Positions 17,097 to 25,627 of a DNA stretch of 64,000 bases are shown here, one piece after another. Within the stretch, counting starts at the first letter, position 1, and each line of letters begins with the position of its first letter. The translations under genes and the position numbers were made by a program. The notes beneath the pieces are model-generated. The model worked only from the letters and a program-made list of their open reading frames with translations. It made no database searches and had not been told where the DNA came from. This DNA comes from Gemmatimonadales bacterium UBA2982 (GTDB lineage Bacteria > Gemmatimonadota > Gemmatimonadetes > Longimicrobiales > Gaopeijiaceae). Where the stretch lies: NCBI GenBank assembly GCA_002347035.1, contig DEAM01000005.1:1-64000 (forward strand), read 5' to 3'.

Positions 17097-18455
17097 CTAC
17101 AGCCCAAACAACCGAAGGAAGTCGTTCCCCAGAGCCCAAAGCATTATCCCTAAAAGCACTACAAAACCCACCTGACTCCAGCGCATCCGCTGCTCGATCG
17201 TGAGTCCCCGTCCACCCCTAATTGCCTCAATTCCTAGGAAAACCAAGTGGCCACCATCGAGTACTGGAATCGGCAATAGGTTCAGCACTGCGAGATTGAT
17301 ACTGAATAGCGCCATGAAGCGGAGAAATTGGTCGAAACCTGCTTCTGCAGCCTGACCAGAGGCTTCACCGATCGTTACGATGCTTCCCATTGAACGGGGT
17401 GAGATGTTTCCTGTGACTAAATCACGAAGAAAGCCAAGTATCATACTTGTGACGGCCACGGTTTCGCCGTAGCCTGCGCGGACCGCCTGCCCAAGGGAGG
17501 CCTCAGAGAAGGCCATCTCACTGGCTGGGGGGAATACCCCTATCCTGCCTATTTCCACACTAACCCCATCTCTTTCTTCTTCTTCCGCATCAGGGGTCAC
17601 GGCCCGAATTAATTCTCGCCCTTCTCGTTCTAGAGTTAGCTCAATGCGCTCGGCCGGATGAGCCTCAATCTCAGCCACCAGATCAAACCAGTTGCCTACT
17701 GGTCTACCATCCACAGCTGTGATGCGATCACCCGGCTCCAAAAGCGCCCTGTCTGCTGGCGATCCAGGAATCGTGGCCCCAACACCAGCCTCTATCCAAG
17801 CATTGAGTGAACTCGCTAATGAAACCCGATCAGCGCGTTCTCTCGGAAGATCGATCTCGATTCGACGACTAGGATCAAGTAACTCAATCAAGGCCGGTCC
17901 AGCAGGTGCTTCGAGGAGTCCTTCAGGAACATCCCTCCAGCGGGTCACTTCGCGGTCGCCGATACGCACGATCCGACTACCTGGATCAACGGTGGCTAGG
18001 GCTTCTGTGCCCGGCGGCAGAAGCGACTCTGCCACGGCACCGATACGTGTTGTTACCGGCTCGGGAATACCCCATTGTGCGAACACAAATGCGTAGGTTG
18101 CAAACGCGAAAATCATGTTCATTATCACGCCAGCAGAGATGACAAGCGTGCGTGCCCAAATTGGCTTCGCATCGTAGTCACTGTCCTTCGGTTCTCTCGG
18201 TGAAATGTCTCCTGAACCCCCCTCTACTCGCTCAAGAACCTCATCATCCATACCGCCCATTTTGACGTAGCCCCCAAGGGGGATAGCACTGAAAACATAT
18301 TCCGTCTCACCCCAACGCACCCCAAGCACCTTCGGCCCGAGACCGATCGAAAAGCGCTGCACCTCGATGCCAACAGCCTTCGCCGCTCCGAAATGGCCAA
18401 GCTCATGCACAAAGATCAGCACTCCCAGCACAATAATCGTCGCGATTATCGTCAT
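17097..18455 (-). CDS. rseP: RIP metalloprotease RseP (site-2 protease)
   Basis: An inner-membrane zinc protease that cleaves transmembrane substrates such as anti-sigma factors. The 452-residue protein starts with a membrane helix carrying HELGH (His17, Glu18, His21), has one or two PDZ domains (about 130-300, including ATIPGSPADRALLEPGDRITAV) and the second metal motif NLLPIPVLDGGHL in a C-terminal membrane helix. The ATG overlaps the dxr stop (ATGA). Being downstream of cdsA and dxr is the common bacterial order. Last gene of the rplM-to-rseP run. Confidence 0.95.
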   Translation of the reverse strand: MTIIATIIVLGVLIFVHELGHFGAAKAVGIEVQRFSIGLGPKVLGVRWGETEYVFSAIPLGGYVKMGGMDDEVLERVEGGSGDISPREPKDSDYDAKPIWARTLVISAGVIMNMIFAFATYAFVFAQWGIPEPVTTRIGAVAESLLPPGTEALATVDPGSRIVRIGDREVTRWRDVPEGLLEAPAGPALIELLDPSRRIEIDLPRERADRVSLASSLNAWIEAGVGATIPGSPADRALLEPGDRITAVDGRPVGNWFDLVAEIEAHPAERIELTLEREGRELIRAVTPDAEEEERDGVSVEIGRIGVFPPASEMAFSEASLGQAVRAGYGETVAVTSMILGFLRDLVTGNISPRSMGSIVTIGEASGQAAEAGFDQFLRFMALFSINLAVLNLLPIPVLDGGHLVFLGIEAIRGGRGLTIEQRMRWSQVGFVVLLGIMLWALGNDFLRLFGL

Positions 18456-19624
18456 GACGTTACTCCCACCCTCGTCTGACTCATCCTTCGTGACGCTTCC
18501 TCGGTAACAGCTCGAGCATCCGCATCAGCAGAGAGCACATCCTCCAGGCTTCCCACCTCGTACGCTCCTATTTTTTCCAGAGCTTCAGATACAACCTCGG
18601 CAATCTCCGGCATACGGATATGGCCATTGAGAAATGCCTGGACAGCAACCTCATTTGATGCGTTAAAGACCGCCGGCGCTGCACCTCCACGTCGGCCTGC
18701 CTCAGTGCCGAGCCCGAATAGTGGAAACGCAGTATGGTCGATATCCTCAAACGTTAAGGGAGAAGCTCTCACAGGATCGTAGGTTTGAAGTTCCAAGTCA
18801 TCTACTCGTTCAGGATAACTGAGGGCGTAGAGAATCGGCAGTTCCATCGTTGGAAAACCCAGCTGCGCGAGCACTGATCCATCCACGAACTCCACGAAAG
18901 AATGGATCACGGATTGCGGATGAATTACGGCCTCAACTTGGTCATAATCTAGTTGATAAAGGTAGTGCGCCTCAATTACCTCCAAGGCTTTGTTCGCCAG
19001 GGTTGCCGAATCAACTGTAATCTTAGCACCCATGTCCCAAGTAGGATGCCGCAGAGCATCCTCTGGCTGAACACTCCATAGGTCCCTCAGACTCATGCCC
19101 CTAAAGGCACCTCCAGAAGCAGTTAGCATAACTCGCTTAACCGCAGGGCCGGGATAGCCCCGGCAACACTGCATAATTGCACTGTGTTCGGAGTCGATTG
19201 GGATGATATCAGCCCCTCCCCGTTCCGCTGCCTCCAGGACAAGGTGACCACCAGCGACCAGTGACTCTTTGTTCGCTAGTGCGAGCCTCGTGCCGGCCTC
19301 GAGAGCTCTAATAGTGGGCTCCAAGCCAGCTGCACCAACCAGAGCATTCACGACCACATCAATATTTTTGTCAGCTGCTACCTCTAATAAAGCTTCAGGC
19401 CCAAAGACCCATTCAGTCCCTGGAGTATCGGGGCGAAGTGACCCATCTCCTTCACAAAGGACGGCCTTCTCCGGCCTAAATCTTTGCACCTGGGCCTGCA
19501 AATCATGAGAGCGTCTGTTGGCGGCAAGAGTTACAACTTGGAAACGGTCTGGATGACGTGCGACGACCTCCAAAGTACTCCGGCCAATGGAGCCCGTAGA
19601 ACCCAAGATACAGAGCCTTATCAC
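18452..19624 (-). CDS. dxr: 1-deoxy-D-xylulose 5-phosphate reductoisomerase
   Basis: Catalyses the second step of the MEP isoprenoid pathway, making 2-C-methyl-D-erythritol 4-phosphate with NADPH. The 390-residue protein has the nucleotide-binding start LCILGSTGSIG, ALANKESLVAGG, the metal/substrate motif IPIDSEHSAIMQC, the flexible loop LTASGGAFRG, HPTWDMGAKITVDSATL and NASNEVAVQAFL. The start is GTG at 19624, overlapping the cdsA stop (GTGA). It supplies precursors for UppS, encoded two genes upstream. Confidence 0.97.
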   Translation of the reverse strand: MIRLCILGSTGSIGRSTLEVVARHPDRFQVVTLAANRRSHDLQAQVQRFRPEKAVLCEGDGSLRPDTPGTEWVFGPEALLEVAADKNIDVVVNALVGAAGLEPTIRALEAGTRLALANKESLVAGGHLVLEAAERGGADIIPIDSEHSAIMQCCRGYPGPAVKRVMLTASGGAFRGMSLRDLWSVQPEDALRHPTWDMGAKITVDSATLANKALEVIEAHYLYQLDYDQVEAVIHPQSVIHSFVEFVDGSVLAQLGFPTMELPILYALSYPERVDDLELQTYDPVRASPLTFEDIDHTAFPLFGLGTEAGRRGGAAPAVFNASNEVAVQAFLNGHIRMPEIAEVVSEALEKIGAYEVGSLEDVLSADADARAVTEEASRRMSQTRVGVTS

Positions 19625-20502
19625 AAGCTAGAATCCAGCATCAAGAGGGCGATATATGTCGTTGGAAGCGTGAAGAGTAGGGAATCCAATCGATCGAGGA
19701 TTCCCCCGTGTCCTGGGAGAATCCCGCCCGAGTCCTTAACCCCTGCTTCCCGCTTAAATAGTGACTCTACAAGATCTCCGACTATGCCCGTTACACCAAT
19801 CACAGCTCCAATGGAACCTGCAATAATTGGGCTATGCACCGGAAGTTCCGGCAGCCACGGAACGGTCACGTAGTACCAAACTGTCGCAGCCAGCACGGCC
19901 CCGCCAATTCCTCCCCAGACACCGGCCCAGCTCTTATTAGGGCTTATCTGAGGGGCCAGGCCACCCTTCCCCCACGCAGTTCCAGTGAAAAGTGCCATTG
20001 CATCTCCCAGCCACGTCGCAGCAAGTGGAAGGGCAACCACCAACAACCCAGACGAAGGTATCGTGCTAGCCCCAGACCAACCGCGGGAGTTCGGCAGTTC
20101 GTGAAGCAGTAGGATCACAGCCATAGGCAGTCCTACGTATAGCACCCCGAAGAGAGTAGTCGCTACAGCGGATAGCGGCTTCGCTCTTGGGCTTCGACGA
20201 GCCAACGCGAAGGCCATAACCACTCCACTTCCAAGTCCCAAGAAGCCTAGCATTGATACCCCGAACTCTAAAAACATAGGTCGCCATGCGGCCAGGAGTA
20301 CCACACACACCACCATAATGCCAACTAGCCAGTTAAATGGAGACGCGCCCCCCTCCCTGGCGAGGCTGCAGTACTCCCGGGACCCGAGAACAGCAATGAC
20401 CGCAACCAGAAGTGAAAGCGTCAGACCTCCAAGGTAGAGAACGTACACTACAACAGGGATACCAATACCAGCTACCACCCACCGCTTAGCCAAATTATTC
20501 AC
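19621..20502 (-). CDS. cdsA: Phosphatidate cytidylyltransferase
   Basis: Integral membrane enzyme making CDP-diacylglycerol for phospholipid synthesis; it feeds PgsA, encoded elsewhere in this window. The 293-residue sequence has seven or eight hydrophobic helices and the family signature near the C-terminus, SLFKREAGVKDSGGILPGHG. ISPNKSWAGVWGG is another conserved stretch. The start is GTG at 20502, overlapping the uppS stop (GTGA). Confidence 0.95.
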   Translation of the reverse strand: MNNLAKRWVVAGIGIPVVVYVLYLGGLTLSLLVAVIAVLGSREYCSLAREGGASPFNWLVGIMVVCVVLLAAWRPMFLEFGVSMLGFLGLGSGVVMAFALARRSPRAKPLSAVATTLFGVLYVGLPMAVILLLHELPNSRGWSGASTIPSSGLLVVALPLAATWLGDAMALFTGTAWGKGGLAPQISPNKSWAGVWGGIGGAVLAATVWYYVTVPWLPELPVHSPIIAGSIGAVIGVTGIVGDLVESLFKREAGVKDSGGILPGHGGILDRLDSLLFTLPTTYIALLMLDSSL

Positions 20503-21242
20503 TGAGACCTAACACTTCCGAAACGACGATCGCGATTCTGGTATTCCAGAATCGCTTCGAAGAAATCTTCCCGTCCGAAATCCGGCCACAAAACCCGAGT
20601 GATATGCAGCTCAGTGTATGCAAGCTGCCATAACATAAAGTTACTAATGCGAAACTCGCCTGAGGTCCTAATTAGGAGGTCGGGCTCCCTTACGTCACGT
20701 GTGAACAACGTCTTTTGTAGCTCGTCCTCGTTAATCTCATCCGGGTCAAGTTCACCTGCCCGCACTCGTTCTGAAAGGATCCGTGCTGCTCTCACTAGCT
20801 CCTCCCGACCACCGTACGAGATCATCAGATTCAGCCTAAGGGTAATCCCCCCGCGGGTACTGTCAGTGATAGTCTCGATTGCCCTCCGAGTGGCACTATC
20901 GACGCGATCCAATTCTCCCAGCACGTGAACTTCAACACCCCGCTTACGGAGTTCCTCTCCCTCCCGGCGAGCATAGTGCTGGAGAAGTTGCATCAATGCG
21001 GAAACTTCTTGAGGGGGTCGGTTCCAGTTTTCAGTTGAGAAAGCGAAAAGGGTCAATATCTGAACTCCGGCTGCTATCGCCCCTTCAACACTCTCCCGGA
21101 CTGCATTCATACCTTCCCGATGACCGAGATGACGGGGCAGTCCTCGCTCTCCAGCCCAGCGACCATTCCCATCCATAATGATCGCGACGTGCTCTGGCAC
21201 ATCAGAGCAGAGTCTTATCCGGTCTATGTTATCGGAGGACAT
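20499..21242 (-). CDS. uppS: Undecaprenyl diphosphate synthase (isoprenyl transferase)
   Basis: Cis-prenyltransferase that makes the undecaprenyl carrier lipid for peptidoglycan and other wall polymers. The 247-residue protein has VAIIMDGNGRWA with the catalytic Asp near residue 24, LTLFAFSTENWNRP, LMISYGGREELVRA and the C-terminal signature DLLIRTSGEFRISNFMLWQ. The ATG is at 21242, 22 bases after frr. Confidence 0.97.
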   Translation of the reverse strand: MSSDNIDRIRLCSDVPEHVAIIMDGNGRWAGERGLPRHLGHREGMNAVRESVEGAIAAGVQILTLFAFSTENWNRPPQEVSALMQLLQHYARREGEELRKRGVEVHVLGELDRVDSATRRAIETITDSTRGGITLRLNLMISYGGREELVRAARILSERVRAGELDPDEINEDELQKTLFTRDVREPDLLIRTSGEFRISNFMLWQLAYTELHITRVLWPDFGREDFFEAILEYQNRDRRFGSVRSQ

Positions 21243-21264
21243 TTGTAGCTCGCAGGCGAGCGAC

Positions 21265-21816
21265 CTAGATCGCCATCACCTCTTCTTCCTTTTTCTTCAG
21301 CAGATCGTCAATCTTATCAGAGTACTCATGAGTAAGTTTCTCTACTGACTCTTCACGTCGCCGGCCTTCATCTTCACCAATTTCGTGTTCTTTGATGAGA
21401 TCATGAATCTCATCTCGTACCAATCGTCGGGCATGTCGAATAGAGATACGACCGTCTTCCGCCATCTTGTGGAGCACCTTGACGTACTCCTTACGACGCT
21501 CCTCATTGAGCGGCGGAATCGGTACTCTTATCACGTTACCATCGTTGGCCGGATTTAGGCCGAGGTCAGCACTCATGATCGCCTTTTCAATCTCTCCGAT
21601 GAGAGTCTTGTCAAATGGCTGTACCACTAGAAGTGTCGATTCAGGGGTGCTCACCGTCGACACCTGATTGATCGGCATCTTAGAGCCATAGGCGTCTACA
21701 CGCACAGTATCGAGTAAGGCAGGTGTAGCCTTACCAGTTCTGACCGTCGCAAAATCCCGACGAATCGCCTCGAGGGCAGCTTCCATTCGCCTCTTAGCGT
21801 CCTCTACGGTTGCCAT
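21265..21816 (-). CDS. frr: Ribosome recycling factor
   Basis: RRF with EF-G splits post-termination ribosomes. The 183-residue protein has the three-helix bundle and beta/alpha domain: ATVRTGKATPALLD, YGSKMPINQVSTVSTPE, GNVIRVPIPPLNEERRKEYVK and RISIRHARRLVRDEI. The ATG at 21816 has CGGAG about 10 bases upstream; an in-frame ATG at 21834 would place that site inside the gene and is less likely. Classic pyrH-frr order. Confidence 0.96.
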   Translation of the reverse strand: MATVEDAKRRMEAALEAIRRDFATVRTGKATPALLDTVRVDAYGSKMPINQVSTVSTPESTLLVVQPFDKTLIGEIEKAIMSADLGLNPANDGNVIRVPIPPLNEERRKEYVKVLHKMAEDGRISIRHARRLVRDEIHDLIKEHEIGEDEGRRREESVEKLTHEYSDKIDDLLKKKEEEVMAI

Positions 21817-21907
21817 AGCTAAACTCCGAGTCATTAGATCACATTCAGGCCCAAAGTATCAGCTTTTCACATCTGACAGTGGGCACTCTTTGCAGCTACC
21901 ATGCCAG

Positions 21908-22630
21908 TCACGATACTAGAGTTCCTATCGTCTCACCACGGATGGCTGCAGCTACTGCACCTTGCTCCTGAAGATCAAGCACAATGATCGGAAGACTATT
22001 CTCCTTACAGAGGGACACCGCTGCTGCATCCATGACAGCGAGCTCCTGAGCCACAACCTCTTGGAATGATATTTTAGGAATGAACTCGGCTGATGAATCG
22101 TGCTCAGGGTCCGCGGTGAAAACACCTTCTACCTTAGTCGCCTTAATCACCACATCCGATTCCATTTCGATGGCCCTTAGAACTGCAGCAGTATCGGTCG
22201 AGAAATAGGGATTGCCCGTTCCACCTGCAAAAAGGACAACTCTACCGCGCTCCATGTGTCGCAGTGCCCTGCGCCGGATGTACGGCTCTGCGATCTCATC
22301 CATTCGGATTGCTGTCATAACACGGTTATCGACACCCTTATGCTCAAGCAGATCTTGCACCGCCAGCGCATTGATAACAGTACCAAGCATACCCATATAG
22401 TCTGCCTGTACTCGGTCCATACCTTCCTGAGAGGCCATGGCCCCACGCACGATATTACCACCACCGATTACTATCCCGAGTGAGACTCCCATCTCTGCGA
22501 GGCTCTTGATCTCATCCGTCAGTTGGTCAACCACACGGGGTTCGATGCCAAACCCGCGGTCCCCGGCCAGAGCTTCACCGGAAAGCTTCAATAGGACACG
22601 CTCATAGCGCAGTTCAGTCTGACTAGCCAT
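21908..22630 (-). CDS. pyrH: Uridylate kinase
   Basis: Phosphorylates UMP to UDP; bacterial PyrH is a hexameric amino-acid-kinase-fold enzyme. The 240-residue product has VLLKLSGEALAG, VSLGIVIGGGNIVRG, the UMP site DYMGMLGTVINALA, AGGTGNPYFSTDTAAVLRA and the ATP-site segment KATKVEGVFTADP. The ATG at 22630 (MASQTELRYERVLLK) was preferred over a reading beginning within tsf. It follows tsf by 7 bases. Confidence 0.97.
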   Translation of the reverse strand: MASQTELRYERVLLKLSGEALAGDRGFGIEPRVVDQLTDEIKSLAEMGVSLGIVIGGGNIVRGAMASQEGMDRVQADYMGMLGTVINALAVQDLLEHKGVDNRVMTAIRMDEIAEPYIRRRALRHMERGRVVLFAGGTGNPYFSTDTAAVLRAIEMESDVVIKATKVEGVFTADPEHDSSAEFIPKISFQEVVAQELAVMDAAAVSLCKENSLPIIVLDLQEQGAVAAAIRGETIGTLVS

Positions 22631-22637
22631 TAGAACT

Positions 22638-23249
22638 TCAAGAGATCTCACCGACCTTAAAACGAGCAAACCGAGCTATTTCAATCTTCTCCCCTGTCTT
22701 TGAGGAGACTTCTGTAATGAGTTGATCGATCGTTTTATCTGGGTCTTTAACAAAGGGCTGGGCTAGCAGAGCACTTTCTTTAAAGAACTTCTGGAGCTTA
22801 CCCTCTACAATCTTTTCAGCTATGTGGTCTGGCTTGCCCTCTTCTTTCACTTGTTCCAAGTAGATCCCCCGCTCTCTCTCAATCACAGCCGCATCAATCT
22901 CTCCTGCTGAGACCGAAAGTGGTGCGGTTGACGCCACATGCATGGCAATATCTTTAGCCAAGTTTTTAAAGTCGTCTGTATTAGCTACGAAATCAGTCTC
23001 GCAGTTCACTTCGACGATCACGGCTGTCTTCCCATCAAAATGAACGTAGCTTCCGATAGCGCCTTCATTAGCAGCTTTTTCAGCGCGCTTAGCTACCTTG
23101 GCAGCACCCTTAGCCCTTAGGAAGTCGACTGCTTTCTCGAGGTCCCCCCCTGTCTCCCCAAGGGCCCTCTTGCAATCCATCATACCCGCTCCTGTCATAT
23201 CACGGAGCTGCTTCACGGCTTTTGCTTTTATTGTAGTCGTTTCGGACAT
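22638..23249 (-). CDS. tsf: Elongation factor Ts
   Basis: Guanine-nucleotide exchange factor for EF-Tu. At 203 residues it is the short form with the N-terminal UBA-like domain (VKQLRDMTGAGMMDCKRAL), the core with EVNCETDFVANTDDF, and one dimerisation-like subdomain region, like the short EF-Ts of Thermus and relatives. Follows rpsB in the usual order, separated by a 155-base gap that can form hairpins. Confidence 0.96.
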   Translation of the reverse strand: MSETTTIKAKAVKQLRDMTGAGMMDCKRALGETGGDLEKAVDFLRAKGAAKVAKRAEKAANEGAIGSYVHFDGKTAVIVEVNCETDFVANTDDFKNLAKDIAMHVASTAPLSVSAGEIDAAVIERERGIYLEQVKEEGKPDHIAEKIVEGKLQKFFKESALLAQPFVKDPDKTIDQLITEVSSKTGEKIEIARFARFKVGEIS

Positions 23250-23404
23250 CTTGTTCTCTCTAGTTTTATCTCACCCGGCTTCGCCGGCTCGTGAAAAGAG
23301 GCGGAGCGGCCTGGGACAACAACCCCGACCCTCTGCCGCCTCTGTGTCCATAGAACCCAGGCCTTAGACCCAAAACTCGAGTCGGTCGATTGCCCTTAGG
23401 TCGG
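23250..23404 (-). other. rpsB-tsf intergenic region with hairpins
   Basis: Two foldable segments are visible: a CCGGC-TTC-GCCGG hairpin just before tsf (about 23276-23288) and arms AGAGGCGG (23297-23304) and CCGCCTCT (23336-23343), a perfect 8-base pairing around 31 bases. Neither is followed by a T-run on the minus strand, so they look like RNA-processing or translation-control structures rather than terminators. Confidence 0.45.
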
Positions 23405-24349
23405 CTACCCTTCGGCTTCGGCGCTCTTTTCATCCTCCGGTTCTGCCACCGGTCCATCTGCCAGCTCATCATCAACTCCCCCGTTAGCCTGTTCGGCCCC
23501 CTCAACTGTCTCGTCTTTGAGGTGTTGAGCAATTACCTCAGGCTTAGGCCGCCGCTTACGCCTCGGGCGACGACGCTGCGGTTTTTCGCGTTCCGTGGTC
23601 TCGCCCGTCTCAGTGGAGTAAGTGGTCGCCTCCAACTCATCAACCCTCCGCCGCGCGTCTTCAGGCACTTCTTTCCCGGCAACTTCAATTGAGCCAGCAA
23701 TCGCATTCGCGATCAGGGTCACCGATCGGATCGCGTCATCATTCCCAGGGATCGGATAGTCTACTAGATCCGGATCAGCATTGGTGTCAGTGATCGCGAT
23801 GATCGGGATACCTAATCTAGCCGCCTCTCGAACCGCGATGATCTCGCGCCGCGCGTCAACTACAAATATCGCACCCGGAAGCCTTCCCATGTCCTTCACC
23901 CCAGCCAAGTACTTATCGAGCTTGGCACGCTCCCGCTCCAGCAGCAGTCGCTCTTTCTTGGTAAAGAACTCGAACGCATTCTCTTCCTGTCCCCGCTCGA
24001 GTTCCTTCAGACGCCTGATCTGTTTACGAATTGTCTGGAAGTTCGTAAGCATGCCCCCAAGCCACCTCTCCGTTACCCAGAATGAGCCACTGCGTTGGGC
24101 TTCCTCTTCTACAACCGAACGAAGCTGCCGTTTGGTGCAAACAAAAAGAACTCGGTCGCCGCGGAGTAAGACCTCACGAACTGCCTGCTGGGCTACCCTG
24201 AGTCGATCCAGAGTCTTTCGAAGATCGATGATATGGATGCCGTTTCTTTCCGTGAAGATGAAGGGCTTCATCTTCGGATTCCAACGGCGAGTCTGATGGC
24301 CGAAGTGAACTCCAGCCTCCAGCAACTGGTTGAGACCTACTTCTGACAT
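23405..24349 (-). CDS. rpsB: 30S ribosomal protein S2 with long charged C-terminal tail
   Basis: S2 core motifs are clear: LLEAGVHFGHQTRRWNPKMKPFIF, the coiled-coil hairpin, GRLPGAIFVVDARREIIAVREAARLGIP and TNADPDLVDYPIPGNDDA. The core ends near residue 235; another roughly 75 residues follow, first a basic block (REKPQRRRPRRKRRPKPE) and then an acidic Glu/Asp/Ala tail. Ordinary S2 is about 230-260 residues, so the 314-residue length reflects this extension. It follows rpsI by 89 bases. Confidence 0.96.
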   Translation of the reverse strand: MSEVGLNQLLEAGVHFGHQTRRWNPKMKPFIFTERNGIHIIDLRKTLDRLRVAQQAVREVLLRGDRVLFVCTKRQLRSVVEEEAQRSGSFWVTERWLGGMLTNFQTIRKQIRRLKELERGQEENAFEFFTKKERLLLERERAKLDKYLAGVKDMGRLPGAIFVVDARREIIAVREAARLGIPIIAITDTNADPDLVDYPIPGNDDAIRSVTLIANAIAGSIEVAGKEVPEDARRRVDELEATTYSTETGETTEREKPQRRRPRRKRRPKPEVIAQHLKDETVEGAEQANGGVDDELADGPVAEPEDEKSAEAEG

Positions 24350-24438
24350 TGTTTTGTCTTCGCTTGTGTGGGGCCGATTACGCCCCGGTCAGGATTGAAG
24401 ATGCGCATGCACATCTATTTAGCACTATTTTACTGCTC

Positions 24439-24840
24439 CTAACGCTTGGAAAACTGGAAGCGCTTTCTGGCTTTTGGCTGGCCGGGCTTCTTGCGCTCTA
24501 CCTGCCTTGCATCCCTAGTGAGCATACCACGCTCTCGTAGGGCGGGCCGGTGTTCCTCATCATGCTGCACAAGTGCACGAGCCAACCCCATTCTAACGGC
24601 GTCCGATTGGCCGGTAAGTCCTCCGCCACGAACCCGCACTGTAACATCTAGTGAAGCCTCTAGGCCGGTCACCTTAAGAGGCTCGACAACTCGGATCTGA
24701 TGCGTAGGTCTTGGAAAGTAATCATCCATCTGTCGACCATTAACAGTCCACTGACCGGTCCCCCGGCTGATCAACACTCGCGCGATTGAGCGCTTGCGTC
24801 TCCCTACTGTCTGGATTGTCTCTTGAGATTCTACTGCCAT
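24439..24840 (-). CDS. rpsI: 30S ribosomal protein S9
   Basis: A 133-residue S9 with the N-terminal TVGRRKRSIARVLISRGTG, GGGLTGQSDAVRMGLARAL, RGMLTRDARQVERKKPGQPK and the basic terminal tail KARKRFQFSKR that reaches the P-site tRNA. Directly after rplM, as in nearly all bacteria. Confidence 0.97.
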   Translation of the reverse strand: MAVESQETIQTVGRRKRSIARVLISRGTGQWTVNGRQMDDYFPRPTHQIRVVEPLKVTGLEASLDVTVRVRGGGLTGQSDAVRMGLARALVQHDEEHRPALRERGMLTRDARQVERKKPGQPKARKRFQFSKR

Positions 24841-24857
24841 GAATATCTCTTGCCTCT

Positions 24858-25286
24858 TTATACGTCCAAGGGCTCAGGCCGCTGGCTGTGATGAGGGTGC
24901 TTCGCACCCGCGTAGACTTTTAGTTTCTTTCTTAATGACCGACCCAGGGCGTTTTTTGGTAACATGCCCCGTACCGCTAGCTCAACCACCCTCTCCGGAT
25001 GAGTTTGGATCATCCGATGGAAAGGAATGTGCCGCTCGTTGCCCATGTAGCCCGAATGACGAAAGTAGGTCTTCTGCTCAGCCTTTCTACCAGTGAGTCT
25101 CACCTTATCAGCATTGACAACGATCACGTGGTCACCGGTGTCCATATGAGGTGTGAATAAAGGCTTATGCTTACCACGAAGCAGTTTAGCGATCTCCGTA
25201 GCAATTCTGCCGAGGGTTTTGCCCTCAGCATCCACGAGCCACCAATGGCTCTCAAGATCTTCGGCTTTCGGTGTATATGTTCTCAT
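24858..25286 (-). CDS. rplM: 50S ribosomal protein L13
   Basis: A 142-residue L13, exactly the common length when begun at the ATG at 25286 (MRTYTPKAEDLESHWWLVDA). Motifs: GKTLGRIATEIAKLLRGKHK, HMDTGDHVIVVNADKVRLTG and AVRGMLPKNALGR. It is the first gene of the long operon that continues to rseP and has a strong promoter 38 bases upstream. Confidence 0.97.
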   Translation of the reverse strand: MRTYTPKAEDLESHWWLVDAEGKTLGRIATEIAKLLRGKHKPLFTPHMDTGDHVIVVNADKVRLTGRKAEQKTYFRHSGYMGNERHIPFHRMIQTHPERVVELAVRGMLPKNALGRSLRKKLKVYAGAKHPHHSQRPEPLDV

Positions 25287-25323
25287 TCCCGCGACTGGGA
25301 TAGAGTTTGAAGAATAGCCACAA

Positions 25324-25353
25324 ATGATATCCGACAGGCCTTCCAAGTGTCAA
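25324..25353 (-). promoter_or_regulatory. Promoter of the rplM-rpsI-rpsB operon
   Basis: On the minus strand a perfect TTGACA (25353-25348) is separated by 18 bases from TATCAT (25329-25324); transcription would start near 25317, about 30 bases before rplM. Confidence 0.7.
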
Positions 25354-25627
25354 CGCTTTGGGAAGCTGTTGGGACTAAGCGACAACTGCTGGAGGGTCCT
25401 TTCCTTGGTCCTCAACCTGGACACGCTGGGTACTGCACTATGCGGTCAAAGCTAAGCCACTCTCCGCATTGCTCGCCATTGAACCACCGCCCTTGTTCAG
25501 CAACCCCTCGCCAGGCCCAATAAGCTTCATAAAGCCCATGAAGCTGGCCCTGCTCATAGTTTTTTCGACCACGCACGGATCAAACCCGACGAACCCTTTA
25601 GGTGGGGGTTTATCTAGGACACTTAAC
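25354..25627 (-). other. Non-coding gap between the sigma-factor gene and the rplM promoter
   Basis: No gene is supported here. A perfect inverted repeat AGCTTCAT / ATGAAGCT (25523-25530 and 25538-25545, 7-base loop) is flanked on both sides by GGCC. Nearer the sigma gene, AACCC/GGGTT arms (about 25588-25612) could form a weak terminator. No tRNA or known RNA was recognised. Confidence 0.5.

Noticed and set aside
25588..25612. Intrinsic terminator after the sigma-factor gene
   Set aside because: AACCC/GGGTT arms are short and no proper T-run follows on the minus strand; mentioned only as weak.
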